Shown here piece by piece: positions 20,707-33,808 of a stretch of 64,000 bases of DNA. Made by a program: the position numbers and the translations under genes. Below the pieces are notes generated by a model, which worked only from the letters and a program-made list of their open reading frames with translations, did not search any database and was not told where the DNA came from. The stretch comes from Bursaphelenchus xylophilus (lineage: Eukaryota > Nematoda > Chromadorea > Rhabditida > Aphelenchoididae), in NCBI GenBank assembly GCA_904066235.2, contig CAJFCV020000006.1, positions 5,704,001 to 5,768,000 on the forward strand. The letters run 5' to 3'. How positions within the stretch are numbered: position 1 is the first letter of the stretch; every line of letters begins with the position of its first letter.

Positions 20707-23700
20707 CTATTTCTCGTAGTAGGAGTTGACAAGCACGGCGATCAGCAAGGCCACAACAACAAAGACCGTCTGAAAAAATGTGATTAAAGGGTGACAATTA
20801 TCATAATGTAAATAATCGTATAAAAATAAAAATCAGACTTACCATAACAACAATCAACCAGTCACTATCTGTAATCGACCGTTTGAAACAAGTTATCGAC
20901 CGTTTTAGTCGTTTGTAAAGACTCAGTTTGACTGGGGGTCCAATCCTCGGAGTCGATCCATTTAACCTCGTCCTTGTTGAACTTGTTGAAGCAGGAGTTG
21001 ATGTTCCACTGGTCGACTTGACTGGTCGTTTTCTCGGCGAATCTGATGGACTTCGGTTACTGCTGAAAAGAGCGACAGGCGACGGAAGGGAATGCACTTC
21101 TTCTCCATCTTTATTCTGCACCACCAACACTCGGGCTTGCCTCGTTCCAGTAAATGTTGCTTGAGCGGGAGAAACTGTCCAAGTGAAAGCCGTGGAGGTT
21201 CCTTGATAGATCGTTTTCCATCCTTCATTTCCTTTTGAGGACTTGAGAGCCACTTGCAATTTGTAACAGACGTTTTCTTCGGCTCCATTCAACGACTTAT
21301 AAGGTTGCCATTCCATCTGATAGACATTATTGCCGGCCTCGGTTACAGTGGGAGCATTCTTGATGGATGCCGGGGGCAATGCACTGGTTTGGAAAGAGTA
21401 GATTTTGGACCATTTTCCAGCCAATAAAGGTTGTCCTCGAACATGGGAAGCCCGGATTCTAAAGCGATGACTTGAAGCTTCCTTAAGACCGCGGACTTTA
21501 GCTGTTCGATTCTCTCCTTCATATACGGCCATAAACTTTCCATTCTCGGACTCCTTCTCCAGATAAAAGTACAGGGTCTCCAAATTATCGGAGGTGCTGG
21601 CTCCGGTCGTCCATTTCAATTTCAAAGAATTAAAAGCAATTTGAGCAGCAGATAAGACTGGAGGTTCTGGTGGAATATCCATGGTTAGACCGAGTTTGGA
21701 GGCTGGCTTTCCCCATCCGACACTGTTCCGGGCACTGACTTCAATACTAAAAAGTAAAAGATAAGGTTGTGTAAACTGATGACTAAACAAGTTCCAAAAT
21801 ATTTGCCTACCTGTACTCAGTGCACGGTTTCAGCCCGTCGAATGTCCATTCCAAAACATCACCTGTCACAATCTGTTGAGAACAGAGAACCTTCTCCTGG
21901 TGCAATACCACCTTATATTCTTCAATTTCAGCTCCATTCTTCATCGCTGGAAGCCATGTCACAGACAAACTCTCCAAGGCCAAAGCTTTGACTTCAACTT
22001 GCTGAGGAGTACTTGGAACAACGGCGGGGCTGGTCAACTCAAACACATTTGAGGGTTCAGAAGGGCCGGCTTCATTTCGAGAGACAACGTTGAAGAAATA
22101 AACTCGAGCTGGGATTAGATCTTCCAACACAAGCTCGGTCTTGTCAGTATTGCACAACTGTTGCAGTCTGATGTTCTTATCCGAATGCCCTTCAGGGAAA
22201 TTGGCCGAGTTTACGCAATATTCGATGACAGCAGACCCGTTGGTTAAAGCTGGAGCGTCCCAGATCAAAATAAATGCTTGCTCTTCGTTCTTCAGCCTTA
22301 AATTCTGAGGCGGAGAGGTGACAGTGCATGGAGTAGATGCAGAAACAATACTACTCCATTCTCCCTTGATCCTCTGACCTTCATTGTCCACAATAACACT
22401 CCTTACTCTCAATTGAACGTGTTCTACCGGCCTCAAATTCTCGAGATTGAATTTTGTTTCATCACCCGAATATACCAACACTGGAGGTTCTTTATCGACC
22501 CGTTGAAGTTCGAAAAGAAGAGATTCCTTCTTTTCAGGGAGCTGTGAGTCATCGCTGATTGTCCAGCTGATGTTCATACTATTCTGAGTGACGTCACTGA
22601 TGGTAGGCTGAGTGCAATGTGGTGGTTTGACGGGCTCCAAGACCTTCGCGGGCTCCTCTTTGGGTTCAGGTTTGGGGGTCGGGGTAGGTGCGACGACTTT
22701 GGGGGTCGAGGTTGAGGCATGGTTGTACAATTGCTGATTGACATAGATATGATTCTGACGGATCATCTGCGAATTTGCATGGCGTTTGGGCTTCCGCTTG
22801 ACAAAGGCGCGTTCGGACCAGGGACTCTGCAAACAGACACTCATTATCATAATTAAACACTCTTGCTGCGTTTGTAGTCTAATCGTGAGTAATGTTTGTG
22901 GGTTAGAAGTATTTTTGGAAAGCATTTTCAGTACGAATGGTGTTAATTACACATAATAGGAATTATGTCAGCACTTACAGATTGACCTCTTCGATTGAGA
23001 GCTTGGACCCTGAACAAATTGAGACTAGGATCGTTGATAGTACAGTAGTTGTTGGGCCCTTTGTAGCACACCTTCCACTCGTACTCACAGTACTCTCCAT
23101 TCTCGTATTTTTGATATGATACAGTCCCTTCGACGCAGAAGATAACACCATCAAAGTCTCCGATTTGATGTTTCCAGGCCAATTCCACAGCATGACTTTC
23201 GTCTTCGAAGGCTTTCTGGAATGTGGGAGGGGGTACTCGTTCTCGTTCGTAGTAATTAGAGTTTTCATATCGATCTTTGTGAGTCCGTGTGGAAACAGCC
23301 TCGGATTTAATTAATTCGCCGTTCAGGATTTGGCCGCTCAGGCGGAACCGGTATTCGCGATTGCTGAAGAAAAGATTTAGAGTACTCATAAAGTAACAAG
23401 ATTATTAAGAAGATGATGGACATCCTGAAAAGACTCTTACCTTCTCAAGTTTGAGACGAGAGCACAAGGTGTGTTGTTGGCTGGCTGATAAGACTCATGG
23501 GGCACCGGGGAAAAGGCAGGATTGGCTCGAAGGGAATCGGAAATCTCGAGCTAAAATAGCAACCATAAATAATAATTATGGGTTAACATATCACTCCAAA
23601 AGAAAAGCTCTACTTACAAAGACATTGCCGAACTCGGGGCTGACTTGCCAAGTCAGCTTGACCTGACGCGCTGACACAAACACCACCGTTGGCGGTTGCA

Positions 23701-26308
23701 ACTTGGGGATGACGGGCACATACGGAGGGGGATTGTGATGGACGCCTGCGCCCATACTCTGTCGATAAATGCTCTGCTGGTAGTAGTTGGAGTTGGCAGA
23801 TGTAGTGGGCAATACCTGCGGCTGTGGGGGATTTGTATTCACATGCAGGGTATTGCTGAACTCGGATTGGCCAGTCTCGTTTTGGGCCGCTACTCGCGCT
23901 CGATAATGGGTACCCGGCTCGAGTTGTGCAATCCGAGCATGATCGTAGGGACCTTCGTAAACCGTCTCATATGGCTCGTTCTTCCCCTGAAAAAGAATGA
24001 TCTTTATGTAAATGTAAACAATTACATATTATGAATATCAAGACCAAACGACAACCAGAGATATAAAAAACTGAAAGCAATCAACCACAAAACAACAAAA
24101 TGACAATATCCGGGATCAATGATACCTTGGCCATCTGAAGAATGTAGCTTGCAACATAAGACCCTCCGGCGTTACTCCAAGCCAAGGAAATGTTGTAGAT
24201 TCCCCGGTAAGTGGCTCTCAACATGACCGGTGGGTCTGGTGGTGGAGGTAATGTCCGAAATGAAGCTGTTCTACTCTGTCGTCCAAATATCTGTCGTTCT
24301 GGTAGCGATGCTCTGACCGAGACATTGTAATCGGTCTGAGGTTTTAACTTTTTGATATTAAGACCATTATGATTGGACAATGGTGGACATTTTGTTTGGG
24401 TTACGAATACCCTCCCATTTGGCGCATTCTCGTACAAAAAGAGTTCGTATTCAAATTCACTGCTATCAATGTGCGGGAAGGGGCCTCCGGAAGATGTGGC
24501 CTCGGATGTGTCAAACTCGAGCCAATGAACATCCACATCGAAGGCACCGACCCTGGTCACTGTCGGCTGCACAACCCGATTCAACGATTCTTGAAGTCGC
24601 TCTCTTTCGTAGCGTTCAATCGCATCCTAAACCCAGCAAAGATAGGATGTGTGTAAGTGCTTGACATTAATAAGACCCCAAAAACTACTCTCAAAATGCT
24701 ATAGACATATGAGGAAATGGAAGGAGAAAGAGGAGATAATAAACGGCTAATTACGTTTTCAGGAAGAGTGCCGTTGGCCTCGTGTGATGTTCCGGCGACC
24801 GCGTTCGGCTTCTTGGGATGGGTCTTCTTGCGGAGCAGAGAGTTGAAACCTTAAATCAATTAAAAGTAAGCATTTCGAATATGATTATTTCCGCGCTACC
24901 CTAGTTTACATTACAATTTTCTTTCTAAAATTCAGAAAAATATGGTTAAGCCTTGAACTGTATAATTAAAGGTCAATTTAAAATTCGAAAGCAAATTTTA
25001 AATTCAAACTGTTATTTTAAACGACCTACTCGATTGTTCTGAGCCCTCTGCATTCTGGGTTGTGGTCGAAGTCGTAGTTGTTAGTGCCGTCTTGACAGTA
25101 TTCGTGGTGGGAGTTGTGCTGGGAATGACCGAATTCGGCCGCACACTTGACGTCCCGTTCTTGATATTGGCGTAGGTGGCCTGAAATGAGAAAATGACCC
25201 ATTTTATGACAATATAATCACGAATAACGTAAAGACATAAATAAATGATGTCCATGACTTTTAAGCATCCGACAGCACTCTTACCGTGGGTGGAACACGA
25301 CTGGAGGTGCTGTTCTGCGGAGATAAGATGATATGCTTGACATTGCCCTTGTCATCCAGAAATTGTTGAACACAATGGCCTAAGGGTACGTGTAGAGGGA
25401 GGGGACCCGTCGGCGGTCCATTCTGGCACACCATGCGGATGGTGGCTGGGCCTAGAAAATAGATTTTAACGTATCAAAATTTAGGCGAAACCTGCTTTTT
25501 AAATATTATCATAATTAAACTGTTACATACCCGCAATATTCTGGGGCTCGTTTCCGACATACAAGATCAAGGTTTCGCCGGGTTGAACATGAACAAAGAT
25601 CTCATTGTCAGCCTGGGTAGTCGTCGCAGCGACTCCACTGATTGGAGGAGGCACTGAATTGACAACAAGCCCTAAGGGCGGGGAGCCAGATTGGGTAGGG
25701 ACGTTGGGCAAATTAGAAGCGGGATGGGAGGCATTACTTGGATTGTTATTATTACTATTTACGGGACCATTCGCAAGTGCTCCGGGATTGGCAGCTCTCA
25801 AAGCAGAGCCGGATGAAGTCTCCGCCGCCTGAGGGCACGTCATCGTGTAATAGGACGGAGGAGGAGGCACGCGAACGTTGGAGGGAGCGCATCCGACCAC
25901 TGGAGGTGGGGGATGGGCCATATTTGGGGGTGCCCACCTAAGCGGCGAGATTGGATACGTTGGATTCGGGATCCCAGTACCATGCAACATAGCCCCTAAA
26001 GGGACGGTAGGGACGGTGTAGTCGGGGATGTTGGAGGAATGACTACAAGTGTGACTTCCTTCTCCAGAATCCCGTTCGGAACTGAGTGAAGAGGCCTCCG
26101 ACTCGTTCTTTCCGTTGATCCCTGAACTCGACCCGAAGTCGGAGGTGTCGGTGGGGGCTCGTTTGGGAGGGGTGGAGGCCGGGGACAGCTTCGGCGAAGG
26201 TGAGGAATTCCTGGGCGAGGAAGCCGTCGAAGCCGTGTCATAGGCGGTCTGACCCGGGTTCAGCGAAAACAGGCTGGGCGGGTAGTTCTGTGTGGTGGTG
26301 GTGCTCAT
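20707..26308 (-). CDS. FNDC3: FNDC3-type tail-anchored protein with nine fibronectin type III domains
   Basis: Eleven exons (26308-25531, 25451-25285, 25180-25030, 24849-24755, 24626-24126, 23986-23618, 23550-23441, 23363-22979, 22826-21811, 21746-20843, 20769-20707) give 1,512 aa. The order matches vertebrate FNDC3A/B: a low-complexity Pro/Ser N-terminus, the family's conserved N-terminal block (HVQPGETLILYV; GPATIRMVCQNGPP; HVPLGHCVQQF), a basic linker, nine FnIII domains (~405-1450; e.g. LKLKWTTGAS, FILIWDAPALTNGSAVIEY, LSVTWLPAMKNGAEIEEY) and a C-terminal membrane anchor (DWLIVVMTVFVVVALLIAVL). FNDC3 proteins are ER/Golgi tail-anchored and have adhesion and spermatid roles in mouse; no fine function is known in worms. 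ATG 26308 is used because the frame upstream has no other ATG. Poly-Pro and Pro/Thr segments separate domains 2-3 and 4-5. Confidence 0.93.
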
Positions 26309-27714
26309 CGTATAAAAATTTGGGAGAATATGTATAGGTTCGCCGTCAGTTTCCACCAGATATGCGCATGTCTCGTGTTGTGGATCGGATTCTCGCGGTC
26401 CCAGTGATCGTGGGACTCAGCTGCGCCTGCGCGAGCTTCGTGTTTGTAGGAGTTGGACCGGCGACAACTAAAATAAGAAGTTTAGAGGTTTAAAACTAAC
26501 AAATGCACGATGTAAACTAACGCGGGGCATAATCATATAAACAACTTTTTTGCAACGGAAACTTTACACATATAAAATGTCAAAAAAGAAAAGGAACGGC
26601 GAAGCGAAACCGCGAGGTGACCTAATGTCATAAAGATATCCCAAAAGTAATCAAACAACAAACCCATTCTCTACCAATTTAAACTACTTGATCCGTTTTT
26701 GTATTGGCGCGCGAGTACAGACGGGTTGCGCCACCTAGCACCCGACAACCCCCTTCTTCACGTGACTAAGCGATCGGACGGAAAAAAATGAAGGAAGACG
26801 GTCAGAGAATGGATATTATTGTTCGTCAGAGAAACCGGACAGGACTTGTGAAAGTCGGAATCCATGACGAAGATATTGCCGCATTCCATCGACGGAATTC
26901 GTTGACGAAATGAGCCCGAAATTGGATGGAAATGAACTCGGGGTCAGCAAACAGTGGATGAAAGAATAGAAGCCCATAAAGTGGCGGTGTACAAAAGCAA
27001 TACAAGACAAAGGGATAACACAAAAAAACGACGACGTTGAAGAAGAAGAAGCCCAGTTCTCTCGGGAAGGAGAAAAGCAATCGATGCTCTCTGTATGTTT
27101 GAAATGGGATTGCGATCGGAGAGCGTCGTAGATATTTTGATTTGCGAAAAGCCAACTTCAGAAAGAGAATGGAAAGGGGGGGCGGTATTGGATCCAGAAA
27201 CCGTCCCATTCTCAATTTTAATAAGACCGTCGGCAAATGCTCTTCGAAATGTCCTATATTGTATGTTCTGTGGGATTCGTATTCCACAGATCGAATGTTC
27301 GTTTTGTACCTGACTTTTGACCACAGGGCTTTAAATAAACTTTGAACTGAAACTCAAATGCCACGCCCCAAACACCGTGACAATATCAGGATGTAATTGG
27401 CTTTCTGATAATTTATGCAAATATTGCACCGATCCCAAATTCCGCCCTTAAGCCTTTGCCCTACGGGGTTTTTTGGGAAGGCAGGTGGTCGTAAATGTGC
27501 TGGGTTTAATTAAACTCTGTTAACATAAAAAGCGTTCGCTCCAACAATCCATTTTTGAAGTAGCTGTAAATCACCTCCCCCCCCCCTTCCTTCCTTATCA
27601 GCGAAAAATAAAAAAAAACAAAAAATGTAGGTCGTGGTTGAGAAAAGGCGGTGACCTCATCGCAAGTTGAAAAGACGAAAAAATATAATTGATAAGGGTG
27701 CAACTGGCCATCAA
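26309..27714. other. upstream region of FNDC3, no gene seen
   Basis: Probably the FNDC3 promoter and 5' UTR. Long minus-strand frames (26826-27324) run through low-complexity sequence and match nothing. A ten-cytosine run lies at 27577-27586. Confidence 0.4.
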
Positions 27715-27909
27715 ATGTTTGCAAATCAAAAAACAATCAAAGTTTTATTATCTCTTATTATCGCCTTAACAGTTCCGGCATATGAAGGCTTAAGGAAATT
27801 TAAAATTGGGAACGCGAACGGATACATTGCAAGAGGAAACCCCACCCATCTCCGGCCCCGCTATCAACCCCACCGGAAGCCGTACCCCACAACCCAAATG
27901 AACCGATGA
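27715..27909 (+). CDS. candidate small secreted basic peptide
   Basis: A single-exon frame of 64 aa from ATG 27715 to TGA. It begins with a basic residue pair and a strong signal sequence (TIKVLLSLIIALTVPAYEG), then a basic, Pro/Tyr-rich mature part (LRKFKIGNANGYIARGNP, RPRYQPHRKPYP). There are no cysteines. A TATA-like stretch (AAAATATAATT) lies about 35 bp upstream and ATAAATAAATAAG about 15 bp downstream. The composition would suit a neuropeptide-like or antimicrobial peptide, but that is inference, and single-exon frames this short can arise by chance. A frame extending 16 codons upstream is less likely because it buries the signal sequence. Confidence 0.5.
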   Translation: MFANQKTIKVLLSLIIALTVPAYEGLRKFKIGNANGYIARGNPTHLRPRYQPHRKPYPTTQMNR

Positions 27910-30900
27910 CATCAACATAAATAAATAAGACAAAGGCCAAATTTGCGCGAAAATATTCTTAGGGGCCGAAACGGCCGGCTGGTCGTGTGCCGTTCTAAGT
28001 GTGAGCAGAGACCCCGCGGCTACTGAAGGAAGAACGGCCAAAAGGCGGAGGAAGAAGGGATTGTTCGGCTTCAGCATGACGTCGCCGGCCTTCGCTTGCT
28101 CCCCTTCCCGTGCTCGCCTCAGGCCCGGCTTTTTCAGGCTCGAGGAAATTCGAAAAAAACAGCCCCAGATAACGCATAACACGACGTGCGCACATCTCTT
28201 TATATTTTTGTGCAATGAAGCCCGTAATGTTGATGATATCATATTATTTACAATAAAGCATTTACAACATTAGGCCGCACTTGTACTCGTATTTTCGTAC
28301 AAAAACTCTCGGTGTCAGCGCGGGCCTCCTAGCCCGATGCAATATATCAATTTACGCCTTTTTTCGTATCCAAAACACATCCCCACATAACCCCTCATCG
28401 GGGTTGTGGAAGGGCCTGAAGACGGATGAAAAAGGCCGAAATAGGGCCAGTTAATGGCCGAGAATCGAGTAGTAAAAATAAATATTTGATTTATAAAATG
28501 AGCAACAGTTTTGTTTATATCGCTCCTCCCGTCCCTCCGACCCCAACGCCCTGGTAATGGAGACGTGGCATTACAGATGCGATGGATGCGGAACGGCCCC
28601 GAAGACCGTTCGCCTCCCACCCTATTCGAAAAACGCTCTTTTTATTAAAGCCTTTTCCGCGTTTAGCCACGTGAAAAAATGATTTTAAGAGGGCAAAAAC
28701 ATCATCTAAGGGTACAATCGAACAAGGTCAGAGCAACTGATAACATTGACAAGCACATTGCAGAGCGTGGAAACAGATTATAACTCGCGTTGACGTCTTT
28801 ACAAACCCCCAACCTACTAATAAAATATTATTCTTTGCTCTGTCCACCAACTAAAGCCTCATTTCCTTTCAAATTGTCAAGATAACACAAGCATTCTCAC
28901 AGCCTATTTTATCCCAAATTAGAATACTTAGAGGTTTAAACGTCATCATCCCTTCTCTCCCTCTCTCTCTCTTCTCATTTCGTTTAATAACTGACGGAAA
29001 AGTAACGGTCAATGGGGGCGTTCACTTTTTTGGGGAAAACGTCATCGTATGTGGAAAAGACGAAAAAAGAACACACCCCAAATATACATGCAGAAGGCAA
29101 AAAAACACCGCGCCGAAGTCAACAAGCGAGCAGCAAAAGTCAGGGACACGCCGAAGCCGGCCCCCAAGTCAGAAGACTTTTCACGTCAAGTCCGTGACGT
29201 TGTCCGCGCCGCCTCTCTCTTCTCCCAATGCGTGTTTACGAGAGATTTCCCCTTCGGCTACGCCATCTCTCGCGCACACGTAACCATAAATTGCAGCCCA
29301 AAATTACGGCCAAATATGGCCAATAAATAACAAGAACCCCATTTGGGGGAAGCGAGGTATATAATGTGGAGGTGTGATATGAGAAATGGCGGAAACGAGT
29401 AGATACCAAGTCCCCCAACTACTCGGAATCTTTCATTCACATATTCCTGGATGGGGAAAAACACTCAAGGCCGCGCATCCCCTCAGGGCAAAGACCAAAA
29501 ACGCAAAAGAAGGTGAAGAAGTATTCGAGACGATCTTCCGAACGGAAATGCTAAACAGAATCCGCCCCGTCGCCATGTTTTTTTGCTAAAAAGCCGAAAA
29601 GTACAAAAAGGGAAGAAGATTCACAGTCTGGGGCCTTAAAAGAATTGCAGCCAAAGTAAGGGTTCTGGGGTTGAAGCCGGCTCCTCTTAAGAGCCTCGCT
29701 TCCCTTAAATGCGGGGTCGAGAGGGAAGAGGTGTAATCAAAGTTCACGGGAAAAGGTGACTGAAACGAGTTCGGCCGATCATAACAATTAAATTCCACGG
29801 AACCCATCAATCCCTCGGGAACATAAAGTATAATATGTGCTGAGGGCGGAATAATATTTGTATTCCACATCAATAATCACCCTTTTCCTTTCCAACTTCC
29901 TTCGCGCAATCTGGAACTCGAATCAACAAAAAATTTGAATTCCAAAAATTCCTTCGGATCTGCAAAAAACATCCGAAAATACGCAGAATCTAGATTCCGA
30001 GAAACGAGGAAATATTTGAATAAGCGCGTAGATGGGATATGCCCGCAGGCGGTTTCAAGTTTGGCAAAATGCCAAAAGGCCGCCGACCCCGCTTCTTCTA
30101 ATAGCCTTCGGAATGAAAATGCCTTAAGGGGATGGAGAGAAAACGTCTTATCAAGTGTCCAAAAATAAATTTCGAACTGAGAAATGCAAAAAATTTGCTC
30201 GGAAACCCGCAAAGAATCAATAAAGCGGGACGAGATTGACGCAATCAATTTTCTCTGAAAAAAAGTAAAATCGGTCTCGAGCATGGTTTGGAAACGGAAA
30301 AAGAAAAATTGCGCGGCCCAGTCCCTTCTGAAAGTCCGCAAAAAAGTTTGTATGGGAATGACCAATGTCCCTTAGGGCAAGCAAAACAGGCTTTTCAGCA
30401 AGGGGAGGGGGCATTAAAGCAGGCCAGAAAAAAAAACAAAAGTTTCGGGCGAGTGACGAAAGGACTTTTAATATAAATTGGCGAATAAACGCGAGCACTG
30501 ACCCCACGAACACTAGCGGCCTGCACAATGGATATGGGGCGAGTATCGATGTGAGAGGAGAGGGCTCGAGAGGGGCAAGAGAGGGTCGAGACCGGCTCCC
30601 CTCCCCTCCCCTGCCTCTCTGCCGTCTGCGCACTCTCGCACTGTTGCGACGCACCCCGCACTCCTCGCTTTTGACACGTCCAGTTCTCTGCGGTGGGGGA
30701 AATCCCTGGTGCGCGAGGGGCTCATCCCTCATCAAGAAGTGCAGGGAACTTGGTTTGGAGTAACCGAGCTTCAGATCCTGGGAATACCCTTAATAATTTC
30801 GAATTTCAATAATCCCCGTTACGGTAAATATGCCTGATATATGTATTGTTATCTTCGGAAAGCCAAACACAAAATGGACCCATTCATTGATAATAACGTT

Positions 30901-33808
30901 GCATTGTCGATCAGACATCTCATATAATCGTCTAAAGAATATATGCATCGGGCTTCTAAACACCTTAACAACACAGTTCAGGGTCCCTAAAGGCTTTATC
31001 TGACTTTACTTTAGTTTCGAAAATTGCAAGAATTGCTCTAAACTGTCCCCCCCCCCTCCCAACCCCAAAATAAAAAATTGACCGCGCCGCCAGAAAATAA
31101 ACAAAGCAGGACCGAGGTCATCAGAAGACACCAAAACTTGGCCCCAACAGATAATGAAGGCCGGATTTAGAGAGGGCCATCTGGCCTTCTCACGTCCCCG
31201 AAGCGAAGGAACGATCCCTGCCGTGTGTTTCAGCGCCATCCCGGATGTTGCAGAAGGAAAGGTGAAGCCACAGCTGGGTGATGAAGAATGATACGGGGTC
31301 GGGCAGTCACGGTGGGAAGACAAAACTCGGTTGTCCAGCTGCGATCCGCCGTTCACAGCGCTGCGCTCCAAAAAACGGCTGAAAATCGCGACAAGAACCG
31401 GGGCAGAGGCGACAAAAAGCTCAAAACGCGACAAAAACCCGGAGAATCCGACAAAAAATGGGAAATTCGTCGGAGGCCGTTCGTCCAACCCGTGAGCAAA
31501 GAAGCTCCGGGCACGTTGGAAAAAACATTGACGAACGGGTCACTGGATTTAGAAGCTACCACCATTTGAATCTGATCAGTTCCATGGGAATTATGAGGCG
31601 GAATGCAAAAGGACTTAGTCGGTCGGGATGACTCATGCTTCGTTCAGCAGCCGTTCGAATAACAAGACGAACTCTGGTTAGTTTAACGCTTAGTACTTGG
31701 GTCCTGAGGTCTAGAACCTTAGACAGCACGGGTCGATCGAAACAGATAGAGTAAAGTACCCACAAAAGTCAATGAAAGAGATGACGTTCAAAGACGATGC
31801 AGAGGGTTTTTGATCACTGAATTATGACGCGGAAAGAAATTTGAGAAGAAAGAGCAATTAAGCGGAGAATTAAAGGTCCAGACCCTCCAGGAAAAGGACT
31901 TTTTTAATCGTAAATTCCAATTGAAAACCGTTAGAGAATACGCCTCCAGAAATGAATTCGCGTTGCAGGATGACCAGGCCTGCGAAAGTGAAATAATATT
32001 ATTCTTCAAAGGGCCCGGTGCTCCTTTCGCGCTCCCTCTCGCCGTTCTCGGCATTCTCGCAGCACGACGGACCCTAAAAGACGGACAGCGGGGCTAAATG
32101 GTTAACCCCACCCAAAGGTTAAGTAGGTCAGAGACTAGCCGAAAAACAACCAGTTTGCGCACCCTTCCCCACCAACCCACGGAGAGAAAAAGTGTGTGAC
32201 AAGAAGTATAGGGGTGGGAAGAATTGAATGCCGCGGGGATTAGCGACAACAGAGCCGATGCTGAAGAAGAAGAAGGTCAACAGCTGGGAATGACCACAAC
32301 AACGGTAATCATGGATTTCTAATCAGAGAGAACGGCTCGAAGATTAGGGCCAACCAAACAAAACAAAAAATGACCCTTGATTACAAGGAAGTGACAAATA
32401 AGAGTCAAAGGGACCCTGTATCATTAAACAAACAACTAGACTCAATGCAACCGTGGATAAGAATGCGCAATGAATAACCCAAGAAGGAGGGCAATTGATA
32501 AGCCTGGCTTATGAGTTGTAATGTCACATGAAATTTTTACAAAAGTTGAACCCTTCAAAGAGTGACCTGTTACCCGTGTTGCATTGAAAAAGCAATTCCC
32601 CTCAAAAGCGGGTAAAAGATACATGTTCAATGAGATCGCCTATACAAAATGACCAAAAAGCTCCAAAACGCTGACTAACGTCAAAAAAACATGAAATGGA
32701 TCGCGATGCTTTTGTGCACAAACTTTTGTAGACGGCTATTAAAAAGAAGTTGAAGAGCCTCGATCCGATTCCGTGGAGCGAAGAAGAGACCTTCCGAAAC
32801 CCCAGCTTCCCTTCTCGAACTGCTTGCACTCTTTTTTTTCTAAAGGCGACGTCGCAGAGAGAATCGCCCAAGGCCGCCGGTGCCGGTCGGAGCCGCGACG
32901 TGATCGCGAAGTCACCGCTGTTTCTCCGGCCGCCGCGCAACCGTTTTTTTTTCATTTCCAAAAAGAACTGGTCAACGCTTCCGGGGAGTCATAAACCATC
33001 TTTTCGGCTGATAAGATCAATGTTTATTCGCGCAGCCACCGATTTGCTTCAACGGAGGCCATCCGCGAAAGCCTTTGGGGGATAACACGACTGACTTTTT
33101 TTTGATCAAAAAAATCAAAGTTATTTTCTTTGCACGAAAGAATTCTGCCATTTTTTGTCGCGCGAACAAAAACGAAGATGCAATACCTTCGAGGTAAAAC
33201 GGTCGCAGACTGTCTGGGGAGGGACCCGACCAGGGGGGCGGACAAGGGACGAGGGCTGACCAGAGAATCGAAGGTGGCGGAGGCGCTACCAGGCTGACCG
33301 CATCGTCCGACTTTTTTCGCGCAAAATCAAAATCCTCTGCTCGCGCACACTGTAGAGGGAGTTATGTAGACCCCGGTACCTTCTGAAAAAACCGCGTCAG
33401 GAAGGAGTCCAAGAAGGAGAAGGTGGAGGAAGAGGCGATGCAGAGAACTCCGTTTTTTCACTCATCCGGAGCCCTCCTTACCTGTTCAGCTGTTCGAATT
33501 TTTGCGGGAAAACGAACGACGACCTCGACCGCCTCAGGTCTTGAAAAAGGAAAAGGCGAACAGCTCGGGATCAGGAAGGGATCGACTTCTTGAAGCGTGA
33601 GAGATCGCAGTCTGGGGGCTGAGTGAGGCTTCGTTGAAATACAATGCCGAAAAACAACAATCAAAGCCGCTAAAAAATCTATAGACGCCATAAGCTAACG
33701 TTTGCTTATTGTTAGAAAATTCTGTAGACTGAACGAGCGATTAGACCTCCGTCAAGGAAGTCAGCAACCAGAAACAGAAATGATTTATTAGAATATAAAT
33801 TGTCGACA
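27910..33808. other. 5.9-kb gene-poor region
   Basis: I find no supported gene. GC content and CpG are visibly higher than in the AT-rich intergenic DNA elsewhere (e.g. 28000-28140, 29120-29220, 30540-30730, 32850-32950), and several overlapping frames over 100 codons occur on both strands without domain matches or clean splice sites. Purine-rich/pyrimidine-rich tracts occur around 28950-28980 and 30550-30620, and a nine-cytosine run at 31048-31056. It may be regulatory DNA, long UTRs or non-coding transcripts. Confidence 0.4.

Noticed and set aside
27790..28242. 150-codon minus-strand frame
   Set aside because: Overlaps the better-supported secreted-peptide frame on the plus strand and lies in GC-raised sequence where long open frames occur by chance.
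29877..30735. Overlapping 130-170 codon frames on both strands
   Set aside because: Low-complexity, mutually overlapping on opposite strands, no splice or family support.
27577..31056. Poly-cytosine tracts (8-10 C) at 8525, 27577 and 31048
   Set aside because: Known as ordinary, unstable features of nematode genomes; too short here to be remarkable.
31006..31488. 160-codon minus-strand frame
   Set aside because: Ends in a poly-Gly run derived from a cytosine tract and matches no family.
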